A stretch of DNA of 64,000 nucleotides from NCBI RefSeq assembly GCF_001641335.1, contig NZ_LVEM01000002.1, positions 301,755 through 365,754 on the forward strand, written 5' to 3'. The notes below the pieces were generated by a model, which saw only the letters and a program-made list of their open reading frames with translations, was not told the origin of the DNA and ran no database searches. Numbering within the stretch: the stretch's first letter is position 1; every line of letters starts with the position of its first letter. A program made the position numbers and the translations under genes. This DNA comes from Bradyrhizobium stylosanthis (GTDB taxonomy: Bacteria; Pseudomonadota; Alphaproteobacteria; Rhizobiales; Xanthobacteraceae). This document shows positions 20,602-29,641 of this stretch, one piece after another.

Positions 20602-20913
20602 ATGGCAAAGGGCTACTGGATCGGACGCGTCGATGTGAGCAGCGACGAGGGCTACAAGCCCTATGCCGTCGCCAACGGTCCCATCTTCAAGAAGTGGGGC
20701 GGCCGCTTCGTCGTCCGCGCCGGCAAGTTCACCACCGTCGAAGGCGCCAGCCGCACCCGCAACGTCGTCATCGAATTCCCAAGCTACCAGACCGCAATCG
20801 ACTGCTACAACTCGCCGGAATACCAGGCCAATATCAAGGTGCGCCAGCCGCACTCGGTGGCCGACCTCATCATCATCGAGGGCTATGACGGCCCGCAGCC
20901 GGCGGAGTCGTAG
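20602..20913 (+). CDS. DUF1330 family protein
   Basis: The 103-residue protein starts [20 protein letters not shown] at ATG 20602, with a GGGAGAAGA ribosome site just upstream. It shows the DUF1330 ferredoxin-like alpha/beta pattern: [20 protein letters not shown], then [20 protein letters not shown]. The biochemical role is unknown; members are small dimeric alpha+beta-barrel proteins. In this gene group it commonly follows pyrF. Confidence 0.9.
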   Translation: MAKGYWIGRVDVSSDEGYKPYAVANGPIFKKWGGRFVVRAGKFTTVEGASRTRNVVIEFPSYQTAIDCYNSPEYQANIKVRQPHSVADLIIIEGYDGPQPAES

Positions 20914-20936
20914 ATTTCGACTGCGGCGCTCTCTTG

Positions 20937-21093
20937 CCCTCCCCTGGAGGGGGAGGGTCGCTGAGCATACAGCGAAGCGAAATGCGCAGCGGGGTGGGGT
21001 GATCTCTCCATGCGGGCACTGTTCGTCGCTGAGGCACCGTCACCCCACCCCGCTCGCGCTGCGCGCGATCGACCCTCCCCCTCCAGGGGAGGG
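20937..21093. repeat. Intergenic inverted repeat, family C
   Basis: CCCTCCCCTGGAGGGGGAGG at the left and its complement at the right enclose a second pair of arms (GCAGCGGGGTGGGGTGA / TCACCCCACCCCGC). The repeat fills the gap between the DUF1330 gene and dapB and is typical of a Bradyrhizobium intergenic family. It could fold into a very long hairpin in RNA. Confidence 0.85.
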
Positions 21094-21175
21094 TGGGTGC
21101 GTGCGTCCCGCGCGTGGGCCTCGGTTGCCGGAACTCCATCCCCCCGCTACAACGGCCTCCGAAGAGGATTACACC

Positions 21176-21991
21176 ATGTCCGACATGCGCTTGATTGTTG
21201 CAGGAGCCGGCGGCCGGATGGGCCGCGCGCTAGTGCGGGCGATTGCCGAGAGCAAAGGCGCGGTGCTGGCGGGCGCGCTGGAGGCGCCGGGCTCGGAGCT
21301 GCTCGGCAAGGATGCCGGCGTGCTCGCAGGGCTCCCCGCCAACGGCGTCAAGCTGTCGGCCGATCTCTGGGCGATGTCGAAGGAGGCCGACGGCATTCTC
21401 GATTTCACCGTGCCGGCCGCGACCATCGCCAATGTCGCGATCGCCGCCGAGCGCGGCCTCGTGCATGTCGTCGGCACGACCGGGCTGTCGGGCTCCGACA
21501 ACGCCGTGATCAAGAGCGTCACCAACCGCGCAGTCGTGGTGCAGTCGGGCAATATGAGCCTGGGCGTCAACCTGCTCGCCGCCGTGGTCAAGCGTGTCGC
21601 CAAGGCGCTGGACCAGAGCTTCGACATCGAGATCGTCGAGACCCATCACCGCATGAAGGTCGATGCGCCCTCGGGCACGGCGCTGATGCTGGGCCAGGCC
21701 GCAGCCAGCGGCCGCGGCGTCACCCTCGACGAGCATTCCGAGCGCGGCCGCGACGGCATTACCGGCGCGCGCCGGCCGGGCAATATCGGTTTCGCCTCCT
21801 TGCGCGGCGGCACCGTGGCCGGCGATCACAGCGTGACCTTCCTCGGGCCGTTCGAGCGCCTGACGCTGTCTCACCAGGCCGAGGACCGCATGCTGTTCGC
21901 GCACGGCGCGCTCAAGGCAGCGCTGTGGGCGCACGGCAAGCCGCCGGGGCACTACTCCATGGCCGACGTGCTCGGCCTATCCGACATCTGA
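21176..21991 (+). CDS. dapB: 4-hydroxy-tetrahydrodipicolinate reductase
   Basis: From ATG 21176 (GAAGAGG upstream) the 271-residue protein has the NAD(P)-binding motif [12 protein letters not shown] (8-19) and the catalytic segment [16 protein letters not shown] (155-170, with His157, His158 and Lys161). It reduces the dipicolinate intermediate in lysine and diaminopimelate synthesis. The long frame further upstream runs through the family C repeat and is not coding. gpmA follows 19 bases later. Confidence 0.97.
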   Translation: MSDMRLIVAGAGGRMGRALVRAIAESKGAVLAGALEAPGSELLGKDAGVLAGLPANGVKLSADLWAMSKEADGILDFTVPAATIANVAIAAERGLVHVVGTTGLSGSDNAVIKSVTNRAVVVQSGNMSLGVNLLAAVVKRVAKALDQSFDIEIVETHHRMKVDAPSGTALMLGQAAASGRGVTLDEHSERGRDGITGARRPGNIGFASLRGGTVAGDHSVTFLGPFERLTLSHQAEDRMLFAHGALKAALWAHGKPPGHYSMADVLGLSDI

Positions 21992-22010
21992 ACAACATGG
22001 AAATCAGTTG

Positions 22011-22634
22011 ATGAGTGAACGACTCCTCGTGCTCGTGCGCCATGGCCAGAGCGAATGGAATCTGAAGAACCTGTTCACGGGCTGGAAGGACCCCGACCTC
22101 ACCGAGCTCGGCGTCAAAGAGGCCAAGGAAGCCGGCCGCAAGCTGAAGGCGCAGGGCCTCGTGTTCGACGTCGCCTACACCTCCGTGCTGACACGCGCGC
22201 AGCACACGCTCGACCTCATCCTCGGCGAGCTCGGCCAGAAGGGCTTGCCGACCTCGAAGGATCTCGCGCTGAACGAGCGTGACTATGGCGATCTCTCCGG
22301 CCTCAACAAGGACGACGCGCGCAAGAAGTGGGGCGAGGACCAGGTGCTGATCTGGCGCCGCTCCTACGATGTCCCGCCGCCCGGCGGCGAAAGCCTGAAG
22401 GACACGCTGGCGCGCGCCCTGCCATACTACGTGCAGGAGATCCTGCCCGGCGTGCTCAACGGCAAGCGCACCCTCGTCGCCGCCCACGGCAACTCGCTGC
22501 GCGCACTGATCATGGTGCTGGAGAAGCTCTCGCCGGAAGGCATCCTGAAGCGCGAGCTCGCGACCGGCGTGCCGATCATCTACCGGCTCAACGCGGATTC
22601 GACCGTGGCGTCGAAGCTGGATCTGGCGGGGTAG
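22011..22634 (+). CDS. gpmA: 2,3-bisphosphoglycerate-dependent phosphoglycerate mutase
   Basis: The 207-residue protein starts [17 protein letters not shown], with the phosphorylated His11 in R-H-G, and has [20 protein letters not shown] and the second histidine in [12 protein letters not shown]. It interconverts 3- and 2-phosphoglycerate in glycolysis. A TTG one codon earlier is also possible. It lies directly after dapB in the same direction. Confidence 0.96.
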   Translation: MSERLLVLVRHGQSEWNLKNLFTGWKDPDLTELGVKEAKEAGRKLKAQGLVFDVAYTSVLTRAQHTLDLILGELGQKGLPTSKDLALNERDYGDLSGLNKDDARKKWGEDQVLIWRRSYDVPPPGGESLKDTLARALPYYVQEILPGVLNGKRTLVAAHGNSLRALIMVLEKLSPEGILKRELATGVPIIYRLNADSTVASKLDLAG

Positions 22635-22657
22635 GCTTTCGCAGCACGCACGGTGCC

Positions 22658-22748
22658 GTAGGGTGGGCAAAGCGAAGCGTGCCCACGTAGCGTCGGCGAC
22701 TTAAGACAAATTGGTGGGCACGGCGCTTTGCGCCTTTGCCCACCCTAC
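22658..22748. repeat. Intergenic palindromic repeat, family B, copy 2
   Basis: GTAGGGTGGGCAAAGCGAAG and, 50 bases later, a complementary arm ending TTTGCCCACCCTAC. The ends match copy 1 at 8131-8221, but the inner arm sequence differs (GCAAAGCG in place of GTTAGCCG), showing that arms change together and pairing is kept. It sits between gpmA and the convergent ada-like gene. Confidence 0.8.
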
Positions 22749-22770
22749 GAGACCTTTGCCGGGACGGCGA

Positions 22771-23667
22771 TTACTGCACCCCGACCCGCCCGGCTTCCCA
22801 GCCCAGCATCGCCTGCTTGCGGGTGATGCCCCAGTGATAGCCGGTGAGCGTGCCGCTCTTGCCGAGTGCGCGGTGGCAGGGCACGACGAACGAGACGGGA
22901 TTCCTGCCGACGGCGGCGCCGACGGCACGCGAGGCCTTCGGGTTGCTGATGTTGCAGGCGATGTCGGAATAGGACACCGCGCGGCCCATCGGAATCTTCA
23001 GCAGCGTTTCCCACACCCGCACCTCGAAATCGGTACCGATGAGCACCACGCGCAGCGGCTGGTCGGGCCGCCAGAGCTTGCTGTCGAAGATGCGCGCGGC
23101 AAGCGGCGCGGTGCCCTCGTGATCCTCGACATAGGTCGCGTTCGGCCAGCGCCGCGTCATGTCGGCCAGCGCGATCTTCTCCTCGCCGGGATCGGCGAAG
23201 GCGAGGCCCGAAAGGCCGCGGTCGGTCGCGATCACGATGGCGGTGCCGAACGGCGAGGGGTGGAAGCCGTAGCGCAAGGTCAGCCCTGCGCCGCCGTTCT
23301 TCCACTCGCCCGGCGACATCGCTTCGTGGGTGACGAAGAGGTCGTGCAGCCGGCCCGGACCCGAGAGCCCGGAGTCGAGGGCCGCATCGAGGATGCTGGC
23401 GGAATCCCGCAGCAGCCCCTTGGCGTGGTCGAGGGTGAGCGCCTGCATGAATGCCTTCGGCGTGATCGAGGCCCAGCGGCGGAACAGATGGTGCAGTTCA
23501 TCCGGCGTGACGCCGGCCGCATCCGCCATCGCCTCGATGGTCGGCTGCGCGCGCCAGTTCTCGGAAATGAACGCGATCGCCCGACGCACGGAATCATAGT
23601 CGCGCAGCGCTGCGTTCTGGGGGCCCGGCTTGGCCAGGCGCTGGTCATGGATCGCGAGTGTCATCAT
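22771..23667 (-). CDS. AraC-type HTH fused to O6-methylguanine-DNA methyltransferase (Ada-like, lacks the N-terminal Ada domain)
   Basis: The 298-residue protein has an AraC-like helix-turn-helix region (about 25-120, with IEAMADAAGVTPDELHHLFR) and a C-terminal methyltransferase with IPMGRAVSYSDIACNISNP and the active site PCHR (Cys264). It transfers the methyl group from O6-methylguanine to its own cysteine. The usual N-terminal zinc-cysteine domain of Ada, which senses methylphosphotriesters, is absent, so its regulatory role is uncertain. It is convergent with gpmA. Confidence 0.9.
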   Translation of the reverse strand: MMTLAIHDQRLAKPGPQNAALRDYDSVRRAIAFISENWRAQPTIEAMADAAGVTPDELHHLFRRWASITPKAFMQALTLDHAKGLLRDSASILDAALDSGLSGPGRLHDLFVTHEAMSPGEWKNGGAGLTLRYGFHPSPFGTAIVIATDRGLSGLAFADPGEEKIALADMTRRWPNATYVEDHEGTAPLAARIFDSKLWRPDQPLRVVLIGTDFEVRVWETLLKIPMGRAVSYSDIACNISNPKASRAVGAAVGRNPVSFVVPCHRALGKSGTLTGYHWGITRKQAMLGWEAGRVGVQ

Positions 23668-23722
23668 GGCCGGAAATGTAGGAGAGGGGCGGGCTTGAAA
23701 CCACCCGATTTCCGACGCGACG

Positions 23723-24241
23723 TCAGTTGATCGGGTTGTAGGTCGGCCCGCGCTTGGCAGCGTTGAGCGCCTCGACCAAGCCTTTGTAAAAACTTGCCTT
23801 TTCCTCAGGCCCGAGGAACCTCGCGATGCGGATCTGGTGGCCGCGCGAGATCAGATAGAGGTGCTCGATGCCGAAATCCTCGTCGACTTCCATATCGAGG
23901 CGGACCCAGAGCGGATTGAAGGTCCATTCGGCGACCTGGCCATGATGGCTGATGCGCCTCACGCGCAGTTCGGAGGTCGTGACGGTGATCTCCTCGCGCG
24001 CCCGGGCGGTGCCGAAATTGACCTTGAAGGCCCACCAGACCACGAGCACGTCGAGGCCGAAGAAGCCGAGCACGGGCCAGGCGCCCTTCATCAGGAAGGC
24101 GATCCCGGTGGCAAAGCTGACGACGCTCAGGAACAGCATCACGGCGAGGAAGCCGGTGCGGTTCAGCGAGCGGTGCGGCGTCAGCAGCGCGGAGAAGATC
24201 TGAGGTTCGTTCTCGCGCTCAATTTCGTTGCCTGTGCTCAT
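23723..24241 (-). CDS. DUF2244 membrane protein
   Basis: The 172-residue protein has two adjacent membrane helices (about 32-50 and 55-74, with FLAVMLFLSVVSFATGIAFL) and a C-terminal cytosolic domain containing VAEWTFNPLWVRLDMEVD, as in DUF2244. Function is unknown; in alphaproteobacteria the gene is often beside nth, as here, where it is divergent with a 22-base gap. Confidence 0.88.
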   Translation of the reverse strand: MSTGNEIERENEPQIFSALLTPHRSLNRTGFLAVMLFLSVVSFATGIAFLMKGAWPVLGFFGLDVLVVWWAFKVNFGTARAREEITVTTSELRVRRISHHGQVAEWTFNPLWVRLDMEVDEDFGIEHLYLISRGHQIRIARFLGPEEKASFYKGLVEALNAAKRGPTYNPIN

Positions 24242-24263
24242 CGTCCCTCAGTATATCCCGATC

Positions 24264-25025
24264 ATGGCGAAAATCACCCGCAAGCCGGTCCCGCGCAAAG
24301 CCGCCGTGCCGAAGAAAAAGGCAAAGGCGGCCGTCGCCAAGCCCGCTAGGAAATCGGCCCCGGCAAAGAAATCGCTCAAGGCCATGAAACCCTGGACGCC
24401 GGCGGAGATCCGCGAGGTCTTCTGCCGCTTCCGCAAGGCCAATCCGGAGCCGAAGGGCGAGCTCGAGCACGTCAACCCGTTCACGCTGCTGGTCGCCGTG
24501 GTGCTGTCGGCGCAGGCCACCGATGCCGGCGTCAACAAGGCGACGCGGGCCCTGTTCGAGATCGCCGACACGCCGCAGAAGATGCTCGACCTCGGAGAGG
24601 AGCGTCTTCGCGAGTACATCAAGACCATCGGCCTCTATCGCACCAAGGCGAAGAACGTCATCGCGCTGTCGGCCAAGGTGCTCAGCGATTTCGGCGGCGA
24701 GGTGCCGCGCACGCGCGCGGAGATCGAGTCATTGCCGGGGGCGGGGCGCAAGACCGCCAACGTCGTGCTCAACATGGCCTTCGGCGAGCACACCATGGCG
24801 GTGGACACGCATGTGTTCCGCGTCGGCAACCGCACGGGACTTGCGCCCGGCAAGACGCCGCTCGAAGTCGAGCTTGGTCTCGAAAAGGTGATCCCGGCCG
24901 AGTTCATGCTGCATGCCCATCATTGGCTGATCCTGCACGGCCGCTATACTTGCCTCGCGCGCAAGCCGCGCTGCGAGGTGTGCCTGATCAACGATCTCTG
25001 CCGGTGGCCGGAGAAGACGGTCTAG
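24264..25025 (+). CDS. nth: Endonuclease III
   Basis: From ATG 24264 the 253-residue protein has a lysine/alanine-rich N-terminal tail of about 42 residues, then the helix-hairpin-helix LPGAGRKTANVVLNMAF with the catalytic lysine, MAVDTHVFRVGNRTGL with the catalytic aspartate, and a C-terminal 4Fe-4S motif C-x6-C-x2-C-x5-C (CLARKPRCEVCLINDLC). It removes oxidised pyrimidines and cuts abasic sites. The basic tail probably helps DNA binding. A start at 24228 is less likely as it overlaps the DUF2244 gene. Confidence 0.96.
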   Translation: MAKITRKPVPRKAAVPKKKAKAAVAKPARKSAPAKKSLKAMKPWTPAEIREVFCRFRKANPEPKGELEHVNPFTLLVAVVLSAQATDAGVNKATRALFEIADTPQKMLDLGEERLREYIKTIGLYRTKAKNVIALSAKVLSDFGGEVPRTRAEIESLPGAGRKTANVVLNMAFGEHTMAVDTHVFRVGNRTGLAPGKTPLEVELGLEKVIPAEFMLHAHHWLILHGRYTCLARKPRCEVCLINDLCRWPEKTV

Positions 25026-25048
25026 GACAAAACGGTTTGGGGTCATCC

Positions 25049-26176
25049 GTGAGTCAGCAGGAACAAATTTCGCCGCCACCGCCTGCCGCGCCGCCGCCAA
25101 AGCCCGCCCAACCGCCAGCGACCTCGCTGTGGAGCCGGCTCGCGATCCCGTTGTTTGCCGTGATCGTCGCGCTCGGCTTCGTCGCGCTGGCGACGCTGCG
25201 TTTCGATGAATGGGTCGGCAATGAAGTGGTCCAGACCACCAATGACGCCTATGTGCGCGCCGAACTGACGCGGCTGTCGAGCCGCGTCTCCGGCGAGGTG
25301 CTGACCGTGGCGGTGACCGACTTCCAGCGCGTCAAGGCCGGCGATCTCCTGATCCAGATCGATCCCGCCGACTATCAGGCACAGGTCGCGCAATCCGAGG
25401 CCGCGGTTGCCGCCGCGCAAGCCGTGCTCGACAATCTCTCCAACCAGATCGAGCTGCAATATGCGACCATCGCGCAGGCCCAGGCCGCGCGGCTCTCGGC
25501 GGAAGCGCTCGAGATCGAGGCCCAGCAGGAGCAGGATCGACAGAAATCGCTGTCGCAGACCGAATCCGGCACGCGCCAGCGGTTCGAGCAGGCGGTTGCC
25601 GGCTACGCCAAGGCGCAGGCCGACGTGCGCGCCAGCCGCGCCGTGATCGCCGCCCAGCAGCACCAGCTCGAGGTCCTGCAGGGCACCAGGAAGCAGCGTG
25701 CCGCCGATGTCGAGGCGGCCAAGGCGACGCTCGCAAGCGTGAAGCTCAAGCTTGGTTATACGACCATCACCGCGCCGTTCGACGGCGTCGTCGGCGAGCG
25801 CCAGGTGCAGCCCGGCGATTACGTCAATATCGGCACCAACCTCATCAACGTCGTGCCGCTGCCGAAAGTGTACGTGATCGCGAACTACAAGGAGACCCAG
25901 CTGACGCATGTGGCGCCGGGCCAGCCGGTCGAAATCACCGTCGACAGTTTCCCGCGCGAGAAGCTGCGCGGCAAGGTCGAGCGCATCGCACCGGCGACCG
26001 GCGCGCAGGTCGCGCTGCTGCCGCCCGACAATGCGACCGGCAATTTCACCAAGGTCGTGCAGCGCATTCCCGTGCGCATCCAGCTCGACGCCAACCAGCC
26101 GCTGCTGGCGCGGCTGGTGCCGGGCATGTCGGTGGTGACCAGCATCAATACTGCGGGCGGCGATGGCGGAAAATGA
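25049..26176 (+). CDS. EmrA/HlyD-family efflux membrane fusion protein
   Basis: Starting at GTG 25049, the 375-residue protein has a proline-rich cytosolic tail, one membrane helix (about 29-48), a biotinyl-lipoyl-like half (LLIQIDPADYQAQVAQSEAA), a long alpha-hairpin rich in Ala and Gln, then LGYTTITAPFDGVVGERQVQ and a beta-barrel part with YKETQLTHVAPGQPVEITVD. It links an inner-membrane pump to an outer-membrane channel. The next gene, a DHA2-type transporter, overlaps it by 14 bases, giving an EmrAB-like pair; the substrate is unknown. Confidence 0.92.
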   Translation: MSQQEQISPPPPAAPPPKPAQPPATSLWSRLAIPLFAVIVALGFVALATLRFDEWVGNEVVQTTNDAYVRAELTRLSSRVSGEVLTVAVTDFQRVKAGDLLIQIDPADYQAQVAQSEAAVAAAQAVLDNLSNQIELQYATIAQAQAARLSAEALEIEAQQEQDRQKSLSQTESGTRQRFEQAVAGYAKAQADVRASRAVIAAQQHQLEVLQGTRKQRAADVEAAKATLASVKLKLGYTTITAPFDGVVGERQVQPGDYVNIGTNLINVVPLPKVYVIANYKETQLTHVAPGQPVEITVDSFPREKLRGKVERIAPATGAQVALLPPDNATGNFTKVVQRIPVRIQLDANQPLLARLVPGMSVVTSINTAGGDGGK

Positions 26177-27791
26177 CGATGCCCGCCGCGGACCGGTCTC
26201 GCGCGGCGGCATCGCACCCCAGCCGCTGTTCGCGGTGGCGGCGGTGCTGCTGGGCTCGTTTCTCACCAATGTCGACAGCCGCCTGACCACAGTCGGCTTG
26301 CCGGATCTGCGCGGCGCGTTCTCGCTTTCATTCGACGAGGGTGCGTGGCTGTCCACCGCCGGCATCGGATCGCAGATCCTGATCGCACCCGCGGTGCCGT
26401 GGCTCGCAACCGTGTTCGGTCTTCGCCGCGTGCTCGGCATCCCGAGTTTGATCTATGCCGTGATCTCGCTGATCGTCCCCCTCGTGCACGACTATACGAC
26501 ACTGATCGCGCTCAGCGTCGTGCACGGCCTCCTGCTTGGCACCTTCGTGCCGGCGACGCTGATGATCATCTTTCGCAATTTGCCGATGCGCTGGTGGTTG
26601 CCGGCGATCGCGCTCTATTCGATCCGCGTCGGTTTTGCGTTTGATACGTCGAGCTCGCTGGTCGGCTTCTATGTCGATCATCTCGGCTGGCAATGGGTCT
26701 ATTGGCAGAGCGTGGTGATCGCGCCGCTGATGGGCCTGATGGTCTATCTGGGCACGCCGAGCGAGGCCGTGAACCGCGCATTGCTGCGCGAGGCCGATTG
26801 GGGCGGCATGCTGCTGCTCGGTACGTCGGTTTCGATGATTTACGCGGGCCTCGATCAGGGCAATCGCCTCGACTGGCTCGGCAACGGGACGGTGATGGCA
26901 CTGCTCATTGGCGGAGCCGTGTTGTTTGCCGGCTTCCTGATCAACGAATCTTTGGTGCGCCAACCCTGGGCCCATGTGGATGTGCTGTTCTCGCGCAACA
27001 TCGGATTGGGCCTGGTCTTGATCCTGCTCTACACGCTGACCAGCCTCTCCAACTCGTCGCTGGTGCCGAACTTTCTCGGCACTGTCGGTCTGCTCAGGCC
27101 AGAGCAGAGCGGCCTCTTGTTGCTGACCTGGGGCGCGCTACCGATGTTCGTGCTGGTGCCGCTCTCGATCTGGCTGCTTCGCCATTTTGACACCCGTACC
27201 GTGACTGTGCTCGGCTTTGCCTGCTTCGCTGCCGCCAATCTCTGGGGCACCCAGCTCACTCATGTCTGGGCGCGCGAGGATTTCATCGGCATCGTGGTGC
27301 TCCAGGCGATCGGGCAGTCGCTGACCTTGCTGCCGCTGATCATCACGCTGCTGTCGAACTCCGATCCGAGCCGCGCGACCTCCTTCGCCGCCTATATCCA
27401 GATCATGCGGCTCGGCGGCGCCGAGATCGGCGTGGCGCTGATGGGAACCTGGCTGCGTGTCCGCGAGCAGGTGCATTCCTTCTATATCGGCCAGAACCTC
27501 GCCGTTGGCGATGTCGACGTGGTGCTGATGCTGAAGCGGCTTGCCGATCATTTTGTCCCTCACGGGGCCGGATCGGCGCAGGCGCGCGCGGTCGGCACGC
27601 TCGCGGGACTGGTGCAGCGCGAGGCCAACGTGCTCGCCTATATCGACGGCTTCTGGCTGTGCTTCTGGCTCGCGATATCGGCGCTCGGCTTCATCGCGCT
27701 GATCACCCGCGCGCCGCCGGGCCCGTTCACACCGGCCCCGTTCGGCTTTGCCAAGATGCTGCTGCGGAAGTGCGGCGTACGGGTCGCGTAG
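26163..27791 (+). CDS. DHA2-family MFS transporter (EmrB-like)
   Basis: The 542-residue membrane protein shows about 14 hydrophobic helices. The first helix region reads LLGSFLTNVDSRLTTVGLPD, where the usual L-D of DHA pumps is replaced by V-D-S-R, and LSFDEGAWLSTAGIGSQILI follows, typical of the EmrB/BepG group. It should export drugs or other toxic compounds with the fusion protein encoded just upstream (14-base overlap). No adjacent regulator or outer-membrane channel gene is present. Confidence 0.91.
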   Translation: MAENDDARRGPVSRGGIAPQPLFAVAAVLLGSFLTNVDSRLTTVGLPDLRGAFSLSFDEGAWLSTAGIGSQILIAPAVPWLATVFGLRRVLGIPSLIYAVISLIVPLVHDYTTLIALSVVHGLLLGTFVPATLMIIFRNLPMRWWLPAIALYSIRVGFAFDTSSSLVGFYVDHLGWQWVYWQSVVIAPLMGLMVYLGTPSEAVNRALLREADWGGMLLLGTSVSMIYAGLDQGNRLDWLGNGTVMALLIGGAVLFAGFLINESLVRQPWAHVDVLFSRNIGLGLVLILLYTLTSLSNSSLVPNFLGTVGLLRPEQSGLLLLTWGALPMFVLVPLSIWLLRHFDTRTVTVLGFACFAAANLWGTQLTHVWAREDFIGIVVLQAIGQSLTLLPLIITLLSNSDPSRATSFAAYIQIMRLGGAEIGVALMGTWLRVREQVHSFYIGQNLAVGDVDVVLMLKRLADHFVPHGAGSAQARAVGTLAGLVQREANVLAYIDGFWLCFWLAISALGFIALITRAPPGPFTPAPFGFAKMLLRKCGVRVA

Positions 27792-27832
27792 CGCCGGTTA
27801 CCTCTCCCGCAAGCGGGAGAGGGAGCGCACTG

Positions 27833-28573
27833 TCACCGCATCTGCCGGGCCGGCTCGATCAGCTCGGGGCGCGGGCCCGACAGGCGCTTGTGCATGTGGA
27901 CCATGAAGGCCATGCCGAAGATCGGCGTCGCCAGATTGACGATCGGGATCGAGACGAAGGCGGCGATGAAGAGGCCGGCGGTGAAGATGGTCGCGGCATT
28001 GTCGCGACGCATCGCCTTGGCTTCCTCCGGCGAGCGGAAGCGCATCGCGGCGAGCTCGAAATATTCGCGGCCCAGCAGCCAGGCGGCGGCAAGGAAGAAG
28101 ATCAGGAAGCCGGCGCCGGCGAACAGCACCAGCGGCAGCGCGGCGAGATAGACCAGGATCGTCAGCAGCGCCGTCTTGACGCCCTCGAAGATCGCCTGGC
28201 TGAACGGCAGCGCCGTGCCCGGCCGCTCGGCGGGATAATGCTCGCGCTCGACGATGTCGGCGACGTCGTCGACGAACAGGCTCGCCACCAGCGAGGTGAT
28301 CGCGGGCATCAGGAATATACCGCCGAACACGACGCCGAGCCCCGCCGCGATCGAGACGATCCAGGACAGGACCTCGAGCGAGGAATGCCAGCCCGGCCCG
28401 AGGAGGCCCTCCAGCCAGACCTCGCCGGAGGTCGCAAACCAGCTCAGCAGCCGCTGCAGGCCGATGGCCAACACGGTGATCAGCACGAGCGCGAGCCCGA
28501 TCGATCGCCACAGGATCGTGCGCATCGGCGGCGAGATCATTTGCGACAGCGCCTTCACGGCGGCATCCAGCAT
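27833..28573 (-). CDS. EI24/CysZ-family membrane protein
   Basis: From ATG 28573 the 246-residue product is a four-to-six-helix membrane protein, with LWRSIGLALVLITVLAIGLQ near the N-terminus, a second pair around 120-165 (LPLVLFAGAGFLIFFLAAAW), REYFELAAMRFRSPEEAKAM, and AFVSIPIVNLATPIFGMAFM, the segment characteristic of EI24/CysZ-like proteins. CysZ is a sulfate permease in enterobacteria; in rhizobia the role is unproven. It is the last recognisable core gene before the accessory region. Confidence 0.85.
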   Translation of the reverse strand: MLDAAVKALSQMISPPMRTILWRSIGLALVLITVLAIGLQRLLSWFATSGEVWLEGLLGPGWHSSLEVLSWIVSIAAGLGVVFGGIFLMPAITSLVASLFVDDVADIVEREHYPAERPGTALPFSQAIFEGVKTALLTILVYLAALPLVLFAGAGFLIFFLAAAWLLGREYFELAAMRFRSPEEAKAMRRDNAATIFTAGLFIAAFVSIPIVNLATPIFGMAFMVHMHKRLSGPRPELIEPARQMR

Positions 28574-28803
28574 GGGGGACCCTCTGAGGTAAACTCTGCG
28601 CGAGAGGTAGAGATGCAATGTGGCTTCGGCAAGGGCGGCTTCTCTACCTTCTCCCCTTGCGGGATACGCCACGGGGGGAAAAGGTCAATGAACTCAATAG
28701 CAGACGCCGCTAGTGTCGGCCCAGTGTCGGGAAATGCTTTTTCCAGGCGTTTCCAAGTATTTTTTCGCCGCGCGCCCCTTGCGCGGCTCGATCCCCGGCG
28801 CGC

Positions 28804-29316
28804 CTAAACCTTCTTGGAATTCTCCGGTGGTCCGGGCTTGGCCTTGGGCAGCCTGATCAAGTACGGGCGGTCGCGATGGCTGGTATAGACGCCGATCCAA
28901 TATCGGTGGTTAGGCCAGTCCGGCATCAAGTCGCGCCGAGGGCGCGCGAACCCCGTCCATTTCTTGTTGGGCTCCAAATCGCCCGGAACGTTCGGCGGAT
29001 AACCGGCCATTTGAGGGTTGGCGACGACGAAGCTTTTCTCGGGCCTGATCCTTATCCGCTGCCACCACGAGTTCATTTCGAAGATGACCATGTTCGTGAT
29101 CATCGTCGGCGCGCGACCGCGATTGGTCACGGTTAGGATCGTTAGGTCCTTTTCCTCGACGCCGCTTCCTGGGCTCACGATCATGCCGTCGACCATAAGG
29201 CTCAGGTGTAGCAGGGGCCTGTTCTCGATCCACGTTCTGAAGTTGAGCGCAAACGCGCACGTCGACACCACGGCAGCATAGATCGCGATCCAGCCCGTTG
29301 CCTCAATATGCCCCAT
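28804..29316 (-). CDS. Hypothetical protein with one N-terminal membrane helix
   Basis: From ATG 29316 (GGGAG seven bases upstream) the 170-residue product has a single membrane helix (about 8-27, IAIYAAVVSTCAFALNFRTW) and a soluble domain with LTILTVTNRGRAPTMITNMV, a beta-sandwich-like pattern often seen in small proteins that sit beside membranes. The end is rich in basic and proline residues. I do not recognise a family with a known role. It is the first gene of the accessory region. Confidence 0.65.
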   Translation of the reverse strand: MGHIEATGWIAIYAAVVSTCAFALNFRTWIENRPLLHLSLMVDGMIVSPGSGVEEKDLTILTVTNRGRAPTMITNMVIFEMNSWWQRIRIRPEKSFVVANPQMAGYPPNVPGDLEPNKKWTGFARPRRDLMPDWPNHRYWIGVYTSHRDRPYLIRLPKAKPGPPENSKKV

Positions 29317-29410
29317 CCCCGCGCTCCCGACCCTCGCAACTCCTGGGAGCATACAAGCGCCATGGTCTACCCGGCCAGCGCTTAAGATAACGTCGCTGTG
29401 GAAACCGGAA

Positions 29411-29641
29411 CTAAGAGGGGCCAGGGCCTGCTGCTTGGTGGCGCTCCAGCTCCTCTTGCAGCAGCTTCAACTCGTCCTTCAGACGCCATCCCTCTCTGAT
29501 GGCGTCCACATTCTCCTTAACGATCTCGCGCGCTCTGCTCGGGTTGCTCGCCATTTCCTCGCGAGAGGCGGCCAGACTCTCTCGGATGGTTTGAATGTCG
29601 CGCTGCGTCTGTTCGATTTTTTGCTTCAGAAATTTTGTCAT
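29411..29641 (-). CDS. Small coiled-coil hypothetical protein
   Basis: The 76-residue product is almost entirely charged, helical sequence with heptad character (LKQKIEQTQRDIQTIRESLA and LKDELKLLQEELERHQ), so probably an oligomeric coiled coil. It overlaps the end of the next gene upstream by 4 bases (29638-29641), so the two are translated together. No function can be assigned. Confidence 0.6.
   Translation of the reverse strand: MTKFLKQKIEQTQRDIQTIRESLAASREEMASNPSRAREIVKENVDAIREGWRLKDELKLLQEELERHQAAGPGPS

Noticed and set aside
28700..28810. A tRNA-like 3' end as an attachment site (GGCTCGATCCCCGG)
   Set aside because: Only the T-loop-like bit is seen; no matching acceptor stem, anticodon or D-arm can be drawn.
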